Below are positions 1 to 9,200 of a stretch of DNA of 50,360 nt, one piece after another. Both the position numbers and the translations under genes were made by a program. How positions within the stretch are numbered: position 1 is the stretch's first letter; each line of letters starts with the position of its first letter. Source of the stretch: Protaetiibacter sp. (GTDB lineage: Bacteria > Actinomycetota > Actinomycetes > Actinomycetales > Microbacteriaceae); NCBI GenBank assembly GCA_030150265.1, contig JASLGG010000050.1, positions 1-50,360 of the forward strand, given 5' to 3'. The notes under the pieces were generated by a model. The model worked only from the letters and a program-made list of their open reading frames with translations, made no database searches and had not been told where the DNA came from.

Positions 1-2099
1 GGGCCGATGCCGTGGTCGAAGCCCGCGGCGGCGATGTCGGTGACGACCTCCATGCGGCTGCGGGCGGCCTCGATCGAGGTCACGTCGGCATCGAGAGCAC
101 GGATCGCGTCGATGACCACGCCGAACTCCGAGTAGCAGAGGTGCGTGTGCACCTGCGTGGCCGTCTCGGCACCGGCGGTGGACAGACGGAACGAGGCGAC
201 GGACCAGTCCAGGTAGGCCGGCTGATCGGCCTTCTTGAGCGGCAGCAGTTCGCGCAGCGCCGGCTCGTCGACCTGGATGACGCCGATGCCGGCGGCCTCG
301 AGGTCGGCGATCTCCTCGCGCAGTGCGAGCGCCACCTGGAACGCGGTGTCGCCGAGCGGCTGGTCGTCGCGCACGAACGACCAGGCGAGGATCGTGACGG
401 GGCCCGTCAGCATCCCCTTCACCGGCTTGTCGGTGAGCCCCTGCGTGTACGTCGACCAGCGCACCGTGATCGGCGCCGGACGCGACACGTCGCCCCACAG
501 GATCGAGGGCCGGGTGGCGCGCGAGCCGTAGGACTGCACCCAGCCGTTACGGGTCACCGCGAAGCCGTCGAGGTGCTCGGCGAAGTACTGCACCATGTCG
601 TTGCGCTCGGGCTCGCCGTGCACGATCACGTCGAGGCCGATGCGCTCCTGGAGGGCAACGACATCCGCGATCTCCTTCTTCAGGAACTCGTCGTACTCGG
701 CCTCGGCGATCTCGCCCGCGGCGAAGCGCGCCCGCTCCCGGCGGATGTCGCCCGTCTGCGGGAAGGAGCCGATCGTGGTCGTGGGGAGCGGCGGCAGCCG
801 AAGCGCCACGTCCTGGGCGACACGGCGCCGCGCGTAGTCGCCGCGCGAGAACGCCGAGTCGGCGAGGCCCGCGACGCGCTCGCGCACGGCCCCGTCGCGC
901 ACGCCCGCGGCGGTGCGGCGATCCTCGAGGGCGGCGGATGCGGCGTCCAGCTCCGCCTGGACCGCCGCACGACCCTCGCGCAGCCCGCGGGCGAGCGCGG
1001 CCACCTGGCCGACCTTCTGGTCGGCGAAGGCGAGCCAGCTGCGCAGCTGCGCGGAGAGATCGGGCTCGTCGTCGACGTCGTGCGGGGTGTGGAAGAGGTT
1101 CGTCGAGGTGGCGGCCGCGACCTGCGGCGCAAGCTCGCGCAGGCGCTCGAGCTTCGCGAAGGCGGCCTCGAGGTCGCCGCGCCAGATGTTGTGGCCGTCG
1201 ATCACCCCGCCCACGAGCACCTTGTCGGTGCCGGCGCCCGACGGCACCTCGCCCTTCACGAGGTCGAGCCCGATCGCGTCGATGGGCGCCTGCTCGAGCA
1301 CGGGGAGCGCATCGTCGAGCGGGCCGTAGGGCGCCGCCACGAGGATGCCGAGCGGGCGCTCGGCGCCGAGCGCCGTGTAGGCGGTCTGCGCCGCAGCGAG
1401 CACCTCGCCGCGATCCACGCCGAGCGACTCCGACACGAGGGCGGGCTCGTCGAGCTGCACCCACTCGGCGCCCGCCGCGGCGAGCCGGCCGAGCAGCTCG
1501 CGGTAGACGGGGAGCAGGTCCTCGAGGCGCGAGAGCGGCTGGAAGCCGGCCGGCGCATCCGTGCTCGCCTTGGAGAGCAGCAGGAAGGTCACCGGTCCGA
1601 CGACCACGGGACGGGTGGTGAACCCGGCCGCGACCGCCTCCTCGACCTCGCGCACGATCCGGTCGCCCGCGAGGCGGAATGCCGTCTCGGGACCGATCTC
1701 GGGCACGAGGTAGTGGTAGTTCGAGTCGAACCACTTGGTCATCTCGAGCGGAGCGCGGTCGCCCTCGCCGCGCGCGATCGTGAAGTAGCCGGCGAGATCG
1801 ACGGAGCCGTCGGCAGCCGCGAGGTGCGCGAAGCGCGCCGGGATCGCACCGACCGTGACGGCGGCGTCGAGCACCTGGTCGTAGTAGGAGAACGACTCCG
1901 GGATGGAGGAGTCGCCCCGCCCGAGGCCGAGCTCGACGAGCCGCTCGCGTGTCGCCTGCCGCAGCGCGGCCGCGGTGCGCTCGAGCTCGGCGGCATCGAT
2001 GCGCCCCACCCAGAACGCCTCGACGGCGCGCTTGAGCTCGCGGCGGCGCCCGATGCGCGGGTAGCCGAGGATCGTGCCGGTGGGGAATGCCGTGGTCAT
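1..2099 (-). CDS. metE: Cobalamin-independent methionine synthase, C-terminus outside window
   Basis: Transfers the methyl group of 5-methyltetrahydropteroyl-polyglutamate to homocysteine, the last step of methionine synthesis; cytoplasmic, zinc-dependent. The protein begins MTTAFPTGTILGYPRIG, the usual family N-terminus. The zinc-domain blocks THLCYSEF (His and Cys ligands) and SIEAARS (Glu ligand) are present. The frame is open to base 3, ending in GIG just before the family's DIHSP block. About 699 residues are visible; roughly 60, with the last Cys ligand, are missing. Its ATG overlaps the metF stop (ATGA), so the two should be translationally coupled. The truncation comes from the window edge, not from a mutation. 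Confidence 0.95.
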   Translation of the reverse strand, partial: MTTAFPTGTILGYPRIGRRRELKRAVEAFWVGRIDAAELERTAAALRQATRERLVELGLGRGDSSIPESFSYYDQVLDAAVTVGAIPARFAHLAAADGSVDLAGYFTIARGEGDRAPLEMTKWFDSNYHYLVPEIGPETAFRLAGDRIVREVEEAVAAGFTTRPVVVGPVTFLLLSKASTDAPAGFQPLSRLEDLLPVYRELLGRLAAAGAEWVQLDEPALVSESLGVDRGEVLAAAQTAYTALGAERPLGILVAAPYGPLDDALPVLEQAPIDAIGLDLVKGEVPSGAGTDKVLVGGVIDGHNIWRGDLEAAFAKLERLRELAPQVAAATSTNLFHTPHDVDDEPDLSAQLRSWLAFADQKVGQVAALARGLREGRAAVQAELDAASAALEDRRTAAGVRDGAVRERVAGLADSAFSRGDYARRRVAQDVALRLPPLPTTTIGSFPQTGDIRRERARFAAGEIAEAEYDEFLKKEIADVVALQERIGLDVIVHGEPERNDMVQYFAEHLDGFAVTRNGWVQSYGSRATRPSILWGDVSRPAPITVRWSTYTQGLTDKPVKGMLTGPVTILAWSFVRDDQPLGDTAFQVALALREEIADLEAAGIGVIQVDEPALRELLPLKKADQPAYLDWSVASFRLSTAGAETATQVHTHLCYSEFGVVIDAIRALDADVTSIEAARSRMEVVTDIAAAGFDHGIG

Positions 2100-3052
2100 G
2101 GTGAGGTGTCTCCGATCGATGCGGTCTGGGGAAGGAGCCCGGCGCGCTCGAGCACCGCGAGGGGCGCCGCGTGCCGGTTGAAGGTGTAGAGGTGCAGGCC
2201 CGGGGCGCCCCCGTCGAGCAGTGCGCGGCCGAGGGCTGCCGCGTGCGCGACCCCGACCGATGCGGGGTCGTCGCTCGCCTCGAGCTCGCGCAGCAGCGCG
2301 GTCGGCTCGCGCTCCCCCGTGAGCTCGAGGATGCGGCGCAGCCGCGGCACGCTCAGCACCGGCATGATGCCGGGCAGGATGCGCATCGTCACGCCCGCCG
2401 CACGCGCGTCGGCGACGAAACCCAGGTAGTCGTCGGGCTCGAAGAAGAGCTGCGTGATGGCGAGGTTCGCGCCCGCGGCCTCCTTCGCGAGCAGGGTGTC
2501 GAGATCCTGCGAACGCGAACGCGAACGCGGATGCCCGTTCGGGAAGGCCGCGACCGCGATCGTGACCTTCTCCCCCGCGGCGAGCCGCTTCGCACCGGGT
2601 GAACCCGGCACGTCGAGCTGCCGGAACGGCACGCGCTCCTTCTGCACGCGGTGGATGAGCTGCACGAGCTCGCCCGCGCTGCCGAGGTCGCCGAGGAAGG
2701 GGTCGTCCTCGTCGGCGCCCGCGGGCGGGTCGCCGCGCAGCGCCAGGAAGCTCGTGACGCCCGCGTCGAGGAACTCCCGGATGAGGCGCCCGGCCTCGAC
2801 GTAGGAGGAGCCCACGCAGGTGAGGTGCGCCATGGGCTTCACGGGGGTCGCGAGCAGGCGGCGCAGCACGTCGAGCGAGACGCCGCGCGTCGATCCGCTC
2901 GCCCCGTAGGTCACCGAGATGAACTCGGGCCCGGCCGCCACCAGGGCCGGCAGGGTCTCCGCGATCAGCGCGGCCTCGGCCGCCGCGTCCCGGGGCGGGA
3001 ACAGCTCGAAGGAGAAGGTCGGGCGACAGTCGCCGGATGCCTCGCCGGTCAT
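2096..3052 (-). CDS. metF: 5,10-methylenetetrahydrofolate reductase
   Basis: Reduces 5,10-methylene-THF to 5-methyl-THF, the methyl donor used by the adjacent MetE. It is 318 residues, close to the bacterial family length (about 300), and a TIM-barrel FAD enzyme. The N-terminal SFELFPPRD block contains the conserved catalytic Glu. LALRGDPP and ITQLFFEPDDY are further conserved family blocks. The start is chosen because GGAGGA lies four bases before the ATG. It is first in a metF-metE operon joined by an ATGA overlap, so methyl-donor supply and use are made from one transcript. Confidence 0.95.
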   Translation of the reverse strand: MTGEASGDCRPTFSFELFPPRDAAAEAALIAETLPALVAAGPEFISVTYGASGSTRGVSLDVLRRLLATPVKPMAHLTCVGSSYVEAGRLIREFLDAGVTSFLALRGDPPAGADEDDPFLGDLGSAGELVQLIHRVQKERVPFRQLDVPGSPGAKRLAAGEKVTIAVAAFPNGHPRSRSRSQDLDTLLAKEAAGANLAITQLFFEPDDYLGFVADARAAGVTMRILPGIMPVLSVPRLRRILELTGEREPTALLRELEASDDPASVGVAHAAALGRALLDGGAPGLHLYTFNRHAAPLAVLERAGLLPQTASIGDTSP

Positions 3053-3148
3053 CGCTCCTCCGTTCTCGGCCGCACAGGGCGTGCGTGATCACGGGGCAGA
3101 TGCCGGGCTCGGCTGTTGCTCCAGCCGCACGGGATGCGCGACGGATCC

Positions 3149-3154
3149 AGGCTA
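3149..3154 (-). promoter_or_regulatory. Possible -10 box of metF-metE
   Basis: TAGCCT on the minus strand fits TAnnnT and lies about 97 bases before the metF ATG. No good -35 hexamer is seen. This is a pattern match only. Confidence 0.35.
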
Positions 3155-3235
3155 ACCCCGCCGTCGCGGTGCATGACGGCGCGTTACGCGCGCGCGACGA
3201 GCCTCCCGGACTACGCGGCCCCGGCCCGGGAGCGA

Positions 3236-3241
3236 TAGGCT
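3236..3241 (+). promoter_or_regulatory. Possible -10 box of the amino-acid importer operon
   Basis: TAGGCT fits TAnnnT and lies 93 bases before the ATG at 3335. No clear -35 hexamer is seen. Confidence 0.35.
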
Positions 3242-3334
3242 GCGCAAGCCGACGTGGCAGCGCAGCCGCATCTCGAGCCGTGGCCTCTCATGCGCGTCGG
3301 AGCACCATCCACCAGGAGAAGAGAAGGTCAGATC

Positions 3335-4225
3335 ATGCGCACGAAGTACGTGATGCCGGCGATCGTCGCGGCGGCAGCGTTGCTGCTCACCGGATGCGTC
3401 GACAACAGCACGGGAGAGCCCACCTCCGGGGGCGACACGCCCTCGGTCGGCGTCGACCAGGCGGCCGTCGCGCTGCTGCCCGAGGAGATCAAGAGCGCAG
3501 GCAAGCTCGTCATCGGCATCGACCCCACCTACCCGCCGAACGAGTACAAGGACGACGCGGGCAACCCCATCGGCTGGGAGGTGGAGCTGGGCGACGCGAT
3601 GGCCGCGAAGCTCGGCCTGAAGACCGAGTACCAGATCTCGTCCTTCGACAAGATCCTCCCGAGCATCACGGGCGGCACCTACGACATCGGCCTCTCCTCC
3701 TTCACCGACAACGAGGAGCGCGAGAAGAAGGTCGACTTCGTCAACTACTACAACGCCGGCATCCAGTGGGCGCAGCCGATCGGCAAGAACGTCGACCCGG
3801 CGAACGCGTGCGGCCTGACCGTCGCCGTGCAGGCCACCACCTACGAGGAGACGGACGAGCTGCCCGCCAAGTCGAAGGAGTGCACCGACGCCGGCAAGCA
3901 GCCGATCAACATCCTCAAGTTCGAGAAGCAGGAGGAGGCGAGCAACGCCGTCGCCCTCGGCCGCGCCGACGCGATGACGGCCGACTCCCCCATCACCCAG
4001 GAGGCGGTCTCGAAGCTCAAGGACAAGATCGAGCTCGCGGGCGACGCCTTCGACGTGGCCCCCTACGGCATCGCCGTGAACAAGGGCTCGAAGCTCGCGC
4101 AGGCGGTCCAGGCCGCGCTGCAGTCGCTCGTCGACGACGGCACCTACAGCACGATCCTCAAGAAGTGGGGCGTCGACGCGGGCGCGGTCCAGAAGATCAC
4201 GATCAACGCGGCGACCGCCGGCTGA
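3335..4225 (+). CDS. Amino-acid ABC transporter, substrate-binding lipoprotein
   Basis: Binds a polar amino acid outside the membrane and hands it to the permease; SBP family 3 (PBPb). The ATG at 3335 is chosen over an upstream in-frame start because it follows AGGAGAAGAGAAGG and opens directly into a lipoprotein signal (MRTKYVMPAIVAAAALLLTGC, lipid-modified Cys21). The mature part has IGIDPTYPPNEY, the family ligand-binding opening, and ADAMTADSP. At 296 residues it has the usual length. It is first of three genes (SBP, permease, ATPase). The substrate cannot be fixed from sequence. Confidence 0.93.
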   Translation: MRTKYVMPAIVAAAALLLTGCVDNSTGEPTSGGDTPSVGVDQAAVALLPEEIKSAGKLVIGIDPTYPPNEYKDDAGNPIGWEVELGDAMAAKLGLKTEYQISSFDKILPSITGGTYDIGLSSFTDNEEREKKVDFVNYYNAGIQWAQPIGKNVDPANACGLTVAVQATTYEETDELPAKSKECTDAGKQPINILKFEKQEEASNAVALGRADAMTADSPITQEAVSKLKDKIELAGDAFDVAPYGIAVNKGSKLAQAVQAALQSLVDDGTYSTILKKWGVDAGAVQKITINAATAG

Positions 4226-4229
4226 CTCG

Positions 4230-5213
4230 ATGTCCGCGCAGGACCCTGACCGTCCGGCGGCACGGGAGACCGTGCCGCCGGACGGTGCCGCGGACCCGAT
4301 CCGCGCCATCCGTCTGAAGCACCCCGGCCGCATCGTCTTCGCCGCCGTGCTGCTCCTCGCGCTCGCGCTGTTCCTCATCGACGCCTCGCAGCGCTCCGCC
4401 TACGGCTGGGACAACTTCGCGAAGTACATCTTCGACCGGCGCATCTCGCAGGCCGCTCTCAACACCCTGCTGCTGACGGTCTACTCGATGGCGATCGCGA
4501 TCGTGCTCGGCGTCGTGCTGTCGGTCATGCGGCTCTCGGGCAACCCCGTCGTGAAGGGCGTCGCCTGGCTCTACCTCTGGATCTTCCGCGGCACGCCGGT
4601 GTACGTGCAGCTCGCGTTCTGGGGCCTCTTCGCCACCATCTACGCGACGATCGACATCGGCATCCCGTTCACGGCGCCGTGGCTCACCTTCCAGACCAAG
4701 AACGTCATCGACGTGTTCTGGCTCGCGGTGATCGGCCTCGCCCTCAACGAGGCGGCGTATATGGCCGAGATCGTGCGCGCCGGCATCCTCTCGGTCGACA
4801 AGGGCCAGGAGGAGGCGGCGACCGCGCTCGGCATGGGCTGGCTGCTCACGATGCGGCGCGTGGTGCTGCCTCAGGCGATGCGCATCATCATCCCGCCGAC
4901 GGGCAACGAGGTGATCTCGATGCTCAAGACGACCTCGCTCGTGGCGGCCGTGCCGTTCAGCTTCGACCTCTACGGGCGCGCCCGCGACATCTCCGTCGAG
5001 ATCTTCGACCCCGTGCCCCTGCTGCTCGTGGCGTCGGCGTGGTACCTGCTCTTCACCTCGATCCTCATGGTGGGGCAGTTCTTCCTCGAGCGGCGCTTCT
5101 CGCGTGGTGTGGGGCAGGCCCGCAGCAACGGCCGCAAGCCGGATGCCGCGACGGGCTCCATCCAGGCGGTGACCGGCTCGGTCGCCACGACCGACGAAGG
5201 GAGCACCGTATGA
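4230..5213 (+). CDS. Amino-acid ABC transporter permease
   Basis: Membrane component of the importer, HisM/GlnP type. It is 327 residues with a polar N-terminal extension of about 35 residues, a first membrane helix (IVFAAVLLLALALFLI) and several more. The ATPase-coupling EAA loop begins EEAATALGMGWLLTMRRVVLP, followed by NEVISMLKTTSLV. It starts four bases after the SBP stop and its TGA overlaps the ATPase ATG (ATGA). A single permease gene suggests a homodimeric channel. The long hydrophilic C-terminal tail is unusual but harmless. Confidence 0.93.
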   Translation: MSAQDPDRPAARETVPPDGAADPIRAIRLKHPGRIVFAAVLLLALALFLIDASQRSAYGWDNFAKYIFDRRISQAALNTLLLTVYSMAIAIVLGVVLSVMRLSGNPVVKGVAWLYLWIFRGTPVYVQLAFWGLFATIYATIDIGIPFTAPWLTFQTKNVIDVFWLAVIGLALNEAAYMAEIVRAGILSVDKGQEEAATALGMGWLLTMRRVVLPQAMRIIIPPTGNEVISMLKTTSLVAAVPFSFDLYGRARDISVEIFDPVPLLLVASAWYLLFTSILMVGQFFLERRFSRGVGQARSNGRKPDAATGSIQAVTGSVATTDEGSTV

Positions 5214-5989
5214 GCGCCGCGACGGCCGAGGTGCCGATGGTGCACGCCGACCGGGTGTCGAAGAGCTTCGGCTCGAACGAGGTGCTGAAGTCGATCTCGC
5301 TGACCGTGAAGCGCGGCGAGGTGCTGTGCCTCGTGGGGCCGAGCGGATCGGGCAAGTCGACCTTCCTGCGCTGCATCAACCATCTCGAGGTGGTGGACGC
5401 CGGTCGGCTGGAGGTCGACGGCGAGCTCATCGGCTACACCGAGCGCGGCGACCGGCTCTACGAGATGCACCCGAAGGAGGCTGCCCGCCAGCGTCGCGAC
5501 ATCGGCATGGTGTTCCAGCGCTTCAACCTGTTCCCCCATATGACGGCGCTCGAGAACATCATCGAGGCGCCCATGCGGGTGAAGGGCGTGAAGAAGGATG
5601 CCGCCGTGGCACGCGCGCGCGAGCTCCTCACCCGGGTGGGACTCGCGGCCAAGGCCGACGCCTACCCCGCGCACCTCTCGGGCGGCCAGCAGCAGCGTGT
5701 GGCGATCGCCCGCGCCCTCGCCATGGACCCCAAGCTCATGCTCTTCGACGAGCCGACCTCCGCGCTCGACCCCGAGCTCGTGGGCGAGGTGCTCGCGGTC
5801 ATGAAGCAGCTCGCCGAGTCGGGCATGACGATGATCGTCGTGACCCACGAGATGGGCTTCGCGCGTGAGGTGGCCGACTCGCTCGTCTTCATGGACGGCG
5901 GCGTCGTCGTGGAGTCGGGCGACCCGCGCGAGGTGCTCAGCAACCCGCAGCATCAGCGCACGAAGACGTTCCTGTCGAAGGTGCTGTAG
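5210..5989 (+). CDS. Amino-acid ABC transporter ATP-binding protein
   Basis: ATPase that drives the importer. It is 259 residues with all motifs in order: Walker A GPSGSGKST, Q-loop VFQRFNLFPH, signature LSGGQQQR, Walker B LMLFDEPTSALD, and the switch His in VVTHEM. It matches the GlnQ/HisP class of polar amino-acid ATPases. The start is the ATG inside the ATGA overlap with the permease stop. It closes the operon. Downstream there is only a weak 5-bp GCCCC/GGGGC hairpin near 6030-6050, so no convincing terminator. Confidence 0.95.
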   Translation: MSAATAEVPMVHADRVSKSFGSNEVLKSISLTVKRGEVLCLVGPSGSGKSTFLRCINHLEVVDAGRLEVDGELIGYTERGDRLYEMHPKEAARQRRDIGMVFQRFNLFPHMTALENIIEAPMRVKGVKKDAAVARARELLTRVGLAAKADAYPAHLSGGQQQRVAIARALAMDPKLMLFDEPTSALDPELVGEVLAVMKQLAESGMTMIVVTHEMGFAREVADSLVFMDGGVVVESGDPREVLSNPQHQRTKTFLSKVL

Positions 5990-6257
5990 CGGTCAGCGCC
6001 GACACGCGATCTCCATCGCGTACTCCCGAGCCCCTGAACCCACCGGGGCCGGCAGCGGGAAGACGCCCACGACCCCCTTGTCGACGGCACGGTGTACGAC
6101 GGCGTCGGGTGCGCGCTCTGCTGCGCTCTGACACCAAAGTGCTATAGCCGCAACTCTGCCGAAGCCGACACGATGGCGAGCAGGAGCCGAGATATTGCCG
6201 TCGTCGGCGACGGTGCGTCCCGGAGTCCATCGCTCGTTCACAGTCAGGGGATACGTG
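5990..6257 (+). other. Intergenic boundary before the low-GC island
   Basis: 268 bases without a gene. They hold a partial direct repeat, gcgctctgct/gcgctctg, near 6112-6130, and TGcTATAG near 6149-6156, which resembles an extended -10, but no matching -35 is seen. No tRNA end, attachment site or transposase trace is visible. Confidence 0.4.
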
Positions 6258-9200
6258 ATGCGACTGTTCATTCGGTCGGGGGGAAGGATCCCCCGGGGGG
6301 TCGCGATCGCGGTCGCTGCGGGTGTGGCGCTGTCCGGAGCCAATGTCGCCGCGGCACAACCGTGGGCTTCGGTATCGGATTCGCCGCCGACAGCGGCCGA
6401 AGGCATTGATGCAGCAGAGGGCGTCACTTCCGAGTCACGCGACGCGGTTCTGGGAAGCGGGTGGAAGCGGAGCGGCGACACAGTCCATGTGGTCGTCGGG
6501 GGCCGCGATGGCCTCGCCGTGTTGGGAGCCGCCGAGGTGGATGGCTATGCGTGGAGCCAACTGGCAGCCCTCCCCACCAATGATCCTGAGGCCGATCTCT
6601 GGATCTCCAACAGCTGTGTCACTTCCAGCGGCCGCTACATGGTTGTCGTCTACGGGGCCCGCACGATCACGAACTCGGAGGAGGGTTTCGGATCCGGTGC
6701 GAGCGCGGTCGTCGTGGACCTGAGCGACGGCGCGATCCGAGATCTAGGAACCGGGTATTCGATCGCGTACCACAACCCCGGTTGCGGCGCCGGCGACACT
6801 GTCGCTCTCTCCGCCAAGTCACCGGAAATTGCAGGCACTCTCGTCGCGGCGATCGATGCCGCCTCAGGCAAGGTGCTCAACAGCGGAACCGTGGAAGGGC
6901 AGGCCACGTCGGCAGTGTCTGATCGAGACGGGACGATCTACGCGGTGGCGTCCGACGGGATCATCGCGATGCGTCCCGAAGCTATGCCGAGATTGCTCAC
7001 CGCGACAAACGGGATCGCGTACGACGTTTCCATCGACACCGCGGGGAGGCTCGGATTCGTCTCCTCCGACGGCTCAACCGCCTCCGCCTACACGATGCTG
7101 CCGCGCGAGAAGACGAAGCCGACTCGTATCGCTACCGGCTCGGTCACTGAGCTCGGGATCCGAAGCGCCGAAGGGGGCGGCTTCTACCTCGCAGGTGCGG
7201 GTGTGAGAGTCACGACCTCGGACGCGTCGATCCACGCCGTTCCTGTTGCCGCCCCGGACTCGGCGATCTCCAGCACGGGACGCCTCGTAGTCACCGCGGT
7301 GAAGCCGGCCGGCATCGCCCCGGCCAAAGATGGCGTGAGCGAGAGCGAACTGCAGGCGAAGATCGAGGCGGTCGCCACGGAAACCGGCCGCGAGCTGATG
7401 TTCGATCTGGGTGCCTACGAGCCCGTCTCTACGATCGGAAACGCAGACGTGAACGTGCGCGGGCCGTTCGGGTTCGCGCGCTCGGCACGTCAGCCGCATA
7501 TGTCTGCCCTGGGAGACCCCCACGACCCGGTGGAGAGCGAGCGTTGGTGCTCCGTGCCGCGCAACGACCCGGCGAACCAGGCGTACCAGCCGAAGCCGCG
7601 CCAGGTCGAGTGGGCGGTTGACCGCGCGGTGAAGGGGGAGCTAACGGACGCACGTCCGAATAATTGGCGAGGCCTGGGAATGCCGAGCTACACGCCTCAG
7701 ACGCTGTTTCCCCGCGTCGCGCTGTCGGGTGGCGGAACCATCCCACCGCAGCTCGTGCTCGGGGTGCTCATGCAGGAATCCAACATGTGGCAGGCATCCC
7801 GCTACACCGCGCCCGGCAACACCGGGAACCCGCTGATCGGCAACTTCTACGGCAACTCCAGCACCAACATCTGGGGGATCGACTTCAGCAAAGCCGACTG
7901 TGGGTACGGCGTCGGCCAGATCACCGACGGGATGCGGATCTCCGGCCACGACGGAGGCACCGCGCTCCCCTACGACCAGCAGCGCGCGATCGCGCTGGAT
8001 TACACGGCGAACATCGCCATGTCCGTTCGTATGCTCGGACAGAAGTGGAACCAACTGAAGGCCCTCGGTATCACCGTCAACAACGGCTCCGCGAGCAACA
8101 TCGAGAACTGGTTCGCCGCAGTCTGGGCCTACAACTCTGGGCTGCAACCCTCCAGCCCGGCCTATGGGAACACCACGGGTTGCTCACCCAGCCCGACCTG
8201 CCTGTCATCCGATGGAACCTGGGGACTCGGATGGCACAACAACCCCATCAACCCCGAGTACCCGATATCTCGTCTCGGCTTCCTCCAGGACGACAACGCG
8301 ATCGACGCAGCAAATCCTCAGAGATGGCCGTACCCGGAAAAAGTGATGGGTTTCGCCGCGTGGGGTCTGACGCTCGTCGAAACGCAATGGACCGACTCGA
8401 CCACGCGGACCTATCCCACTCGTGTTGTCTCCTCCTACACGCTGTCGTGGTGGACAACGGATGGGAATCGGTACACCGTGAAACCCCCGAGAGGAACCTT
8501 CTGCAAGCCTTCAGTCAATTCCTGCGCTGAGGGCAGCGCGAGCCCATGCAGTTTCACCAGCCTGTACTGCTTCTGGCACGGCAACGCCACATGGAAGGAC
8601 TGCGGCAACAACGAGTGCGGCTTCGGGAACGAGCGCTTCTCTTCGGCGTCATACCCACACGAGAACGACAGTATGTCCAGTTCTGCGCTGCACCCGAAGA
8701 CGAAGGAGTCCAGCTTCCTGCCAGACTGCTCGACACCGCCAGTGGCGATGCTCGTCGTCGACGACACATCACACGTCGACGCACGCAATGGAAGCTCAGA
8801 CGCGAGCGGGGACGAATGCATCCAACAAGCCCGCACGGGCTCCTTCCAGTTCACCTTCGGATCCGCTGACGCCAACGGCAGCTACCCGGCCAAGGTCGAC
8901 CTGCACCAGCAGGGAGGAGGGTTCAACGGACACTTCTACTTCGCTCATACCCAGGATCCCACCTACCTGTCGCGGAAGGTGACTGGAACCTGGTCATTGG
9001 GACAATCGCTGACAAACCAATGGACGCGCGTGTGGATCCACCTCCCCGACTACGCAGCATGGACCGATAGCGCCGCCTACACCATCACCTACGCGCCCGG
9101 TCAGTCGCAGACCCGCTACCTTCCGCAACGACGCTACGCCAATGAATGGGTGCCGATCGGGGTGTTCCAAATCAACGGGGTTCCCACCGTCTCGCTCTCC

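Larger units (their letters stand above)
3053..3334. other. Divergent intergenic region, metF / amino-acid importer
   Basis: A 282-base divergent spacer. On the minus strand the metF leader runs about 90 bases from a possible -10 box. It holds a 6-bp hairpin, CGGCTG-ttgctc-CAGCCG, at 3110-3127. I looked for SAM, SAH and cobalamin riboswitch cores here and found none. On the plus strand a possible -10 lies at 3236-3241, and the GGAGAAG ribosome-binding region of the importer lies at 3314-3327. Confidence 0.5.

Noticed and set aside
12..2189. A 725-codon open frame on the plus strand opposite metE
   Set aside because: High-GC antisense shadow: the minus strand encodes MetE with all family blocks; the plus frame is rich in Arg, Gly and Ala with no recognisable domain.
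3053..3160. SAM, SAH or cobalamin riboswitch before metF-metE
   Set aside because: Position and genes would fit, but none of the conserved cores can be found on the minus strand; only one 6-bp hairpin is present.
5990..6257. tRNA-linked integration site at the island edge
   Set aside because: No tRNA gene or tRNA 3-prime fragment and no direct repeat shared with the other edge at 15430-15445.
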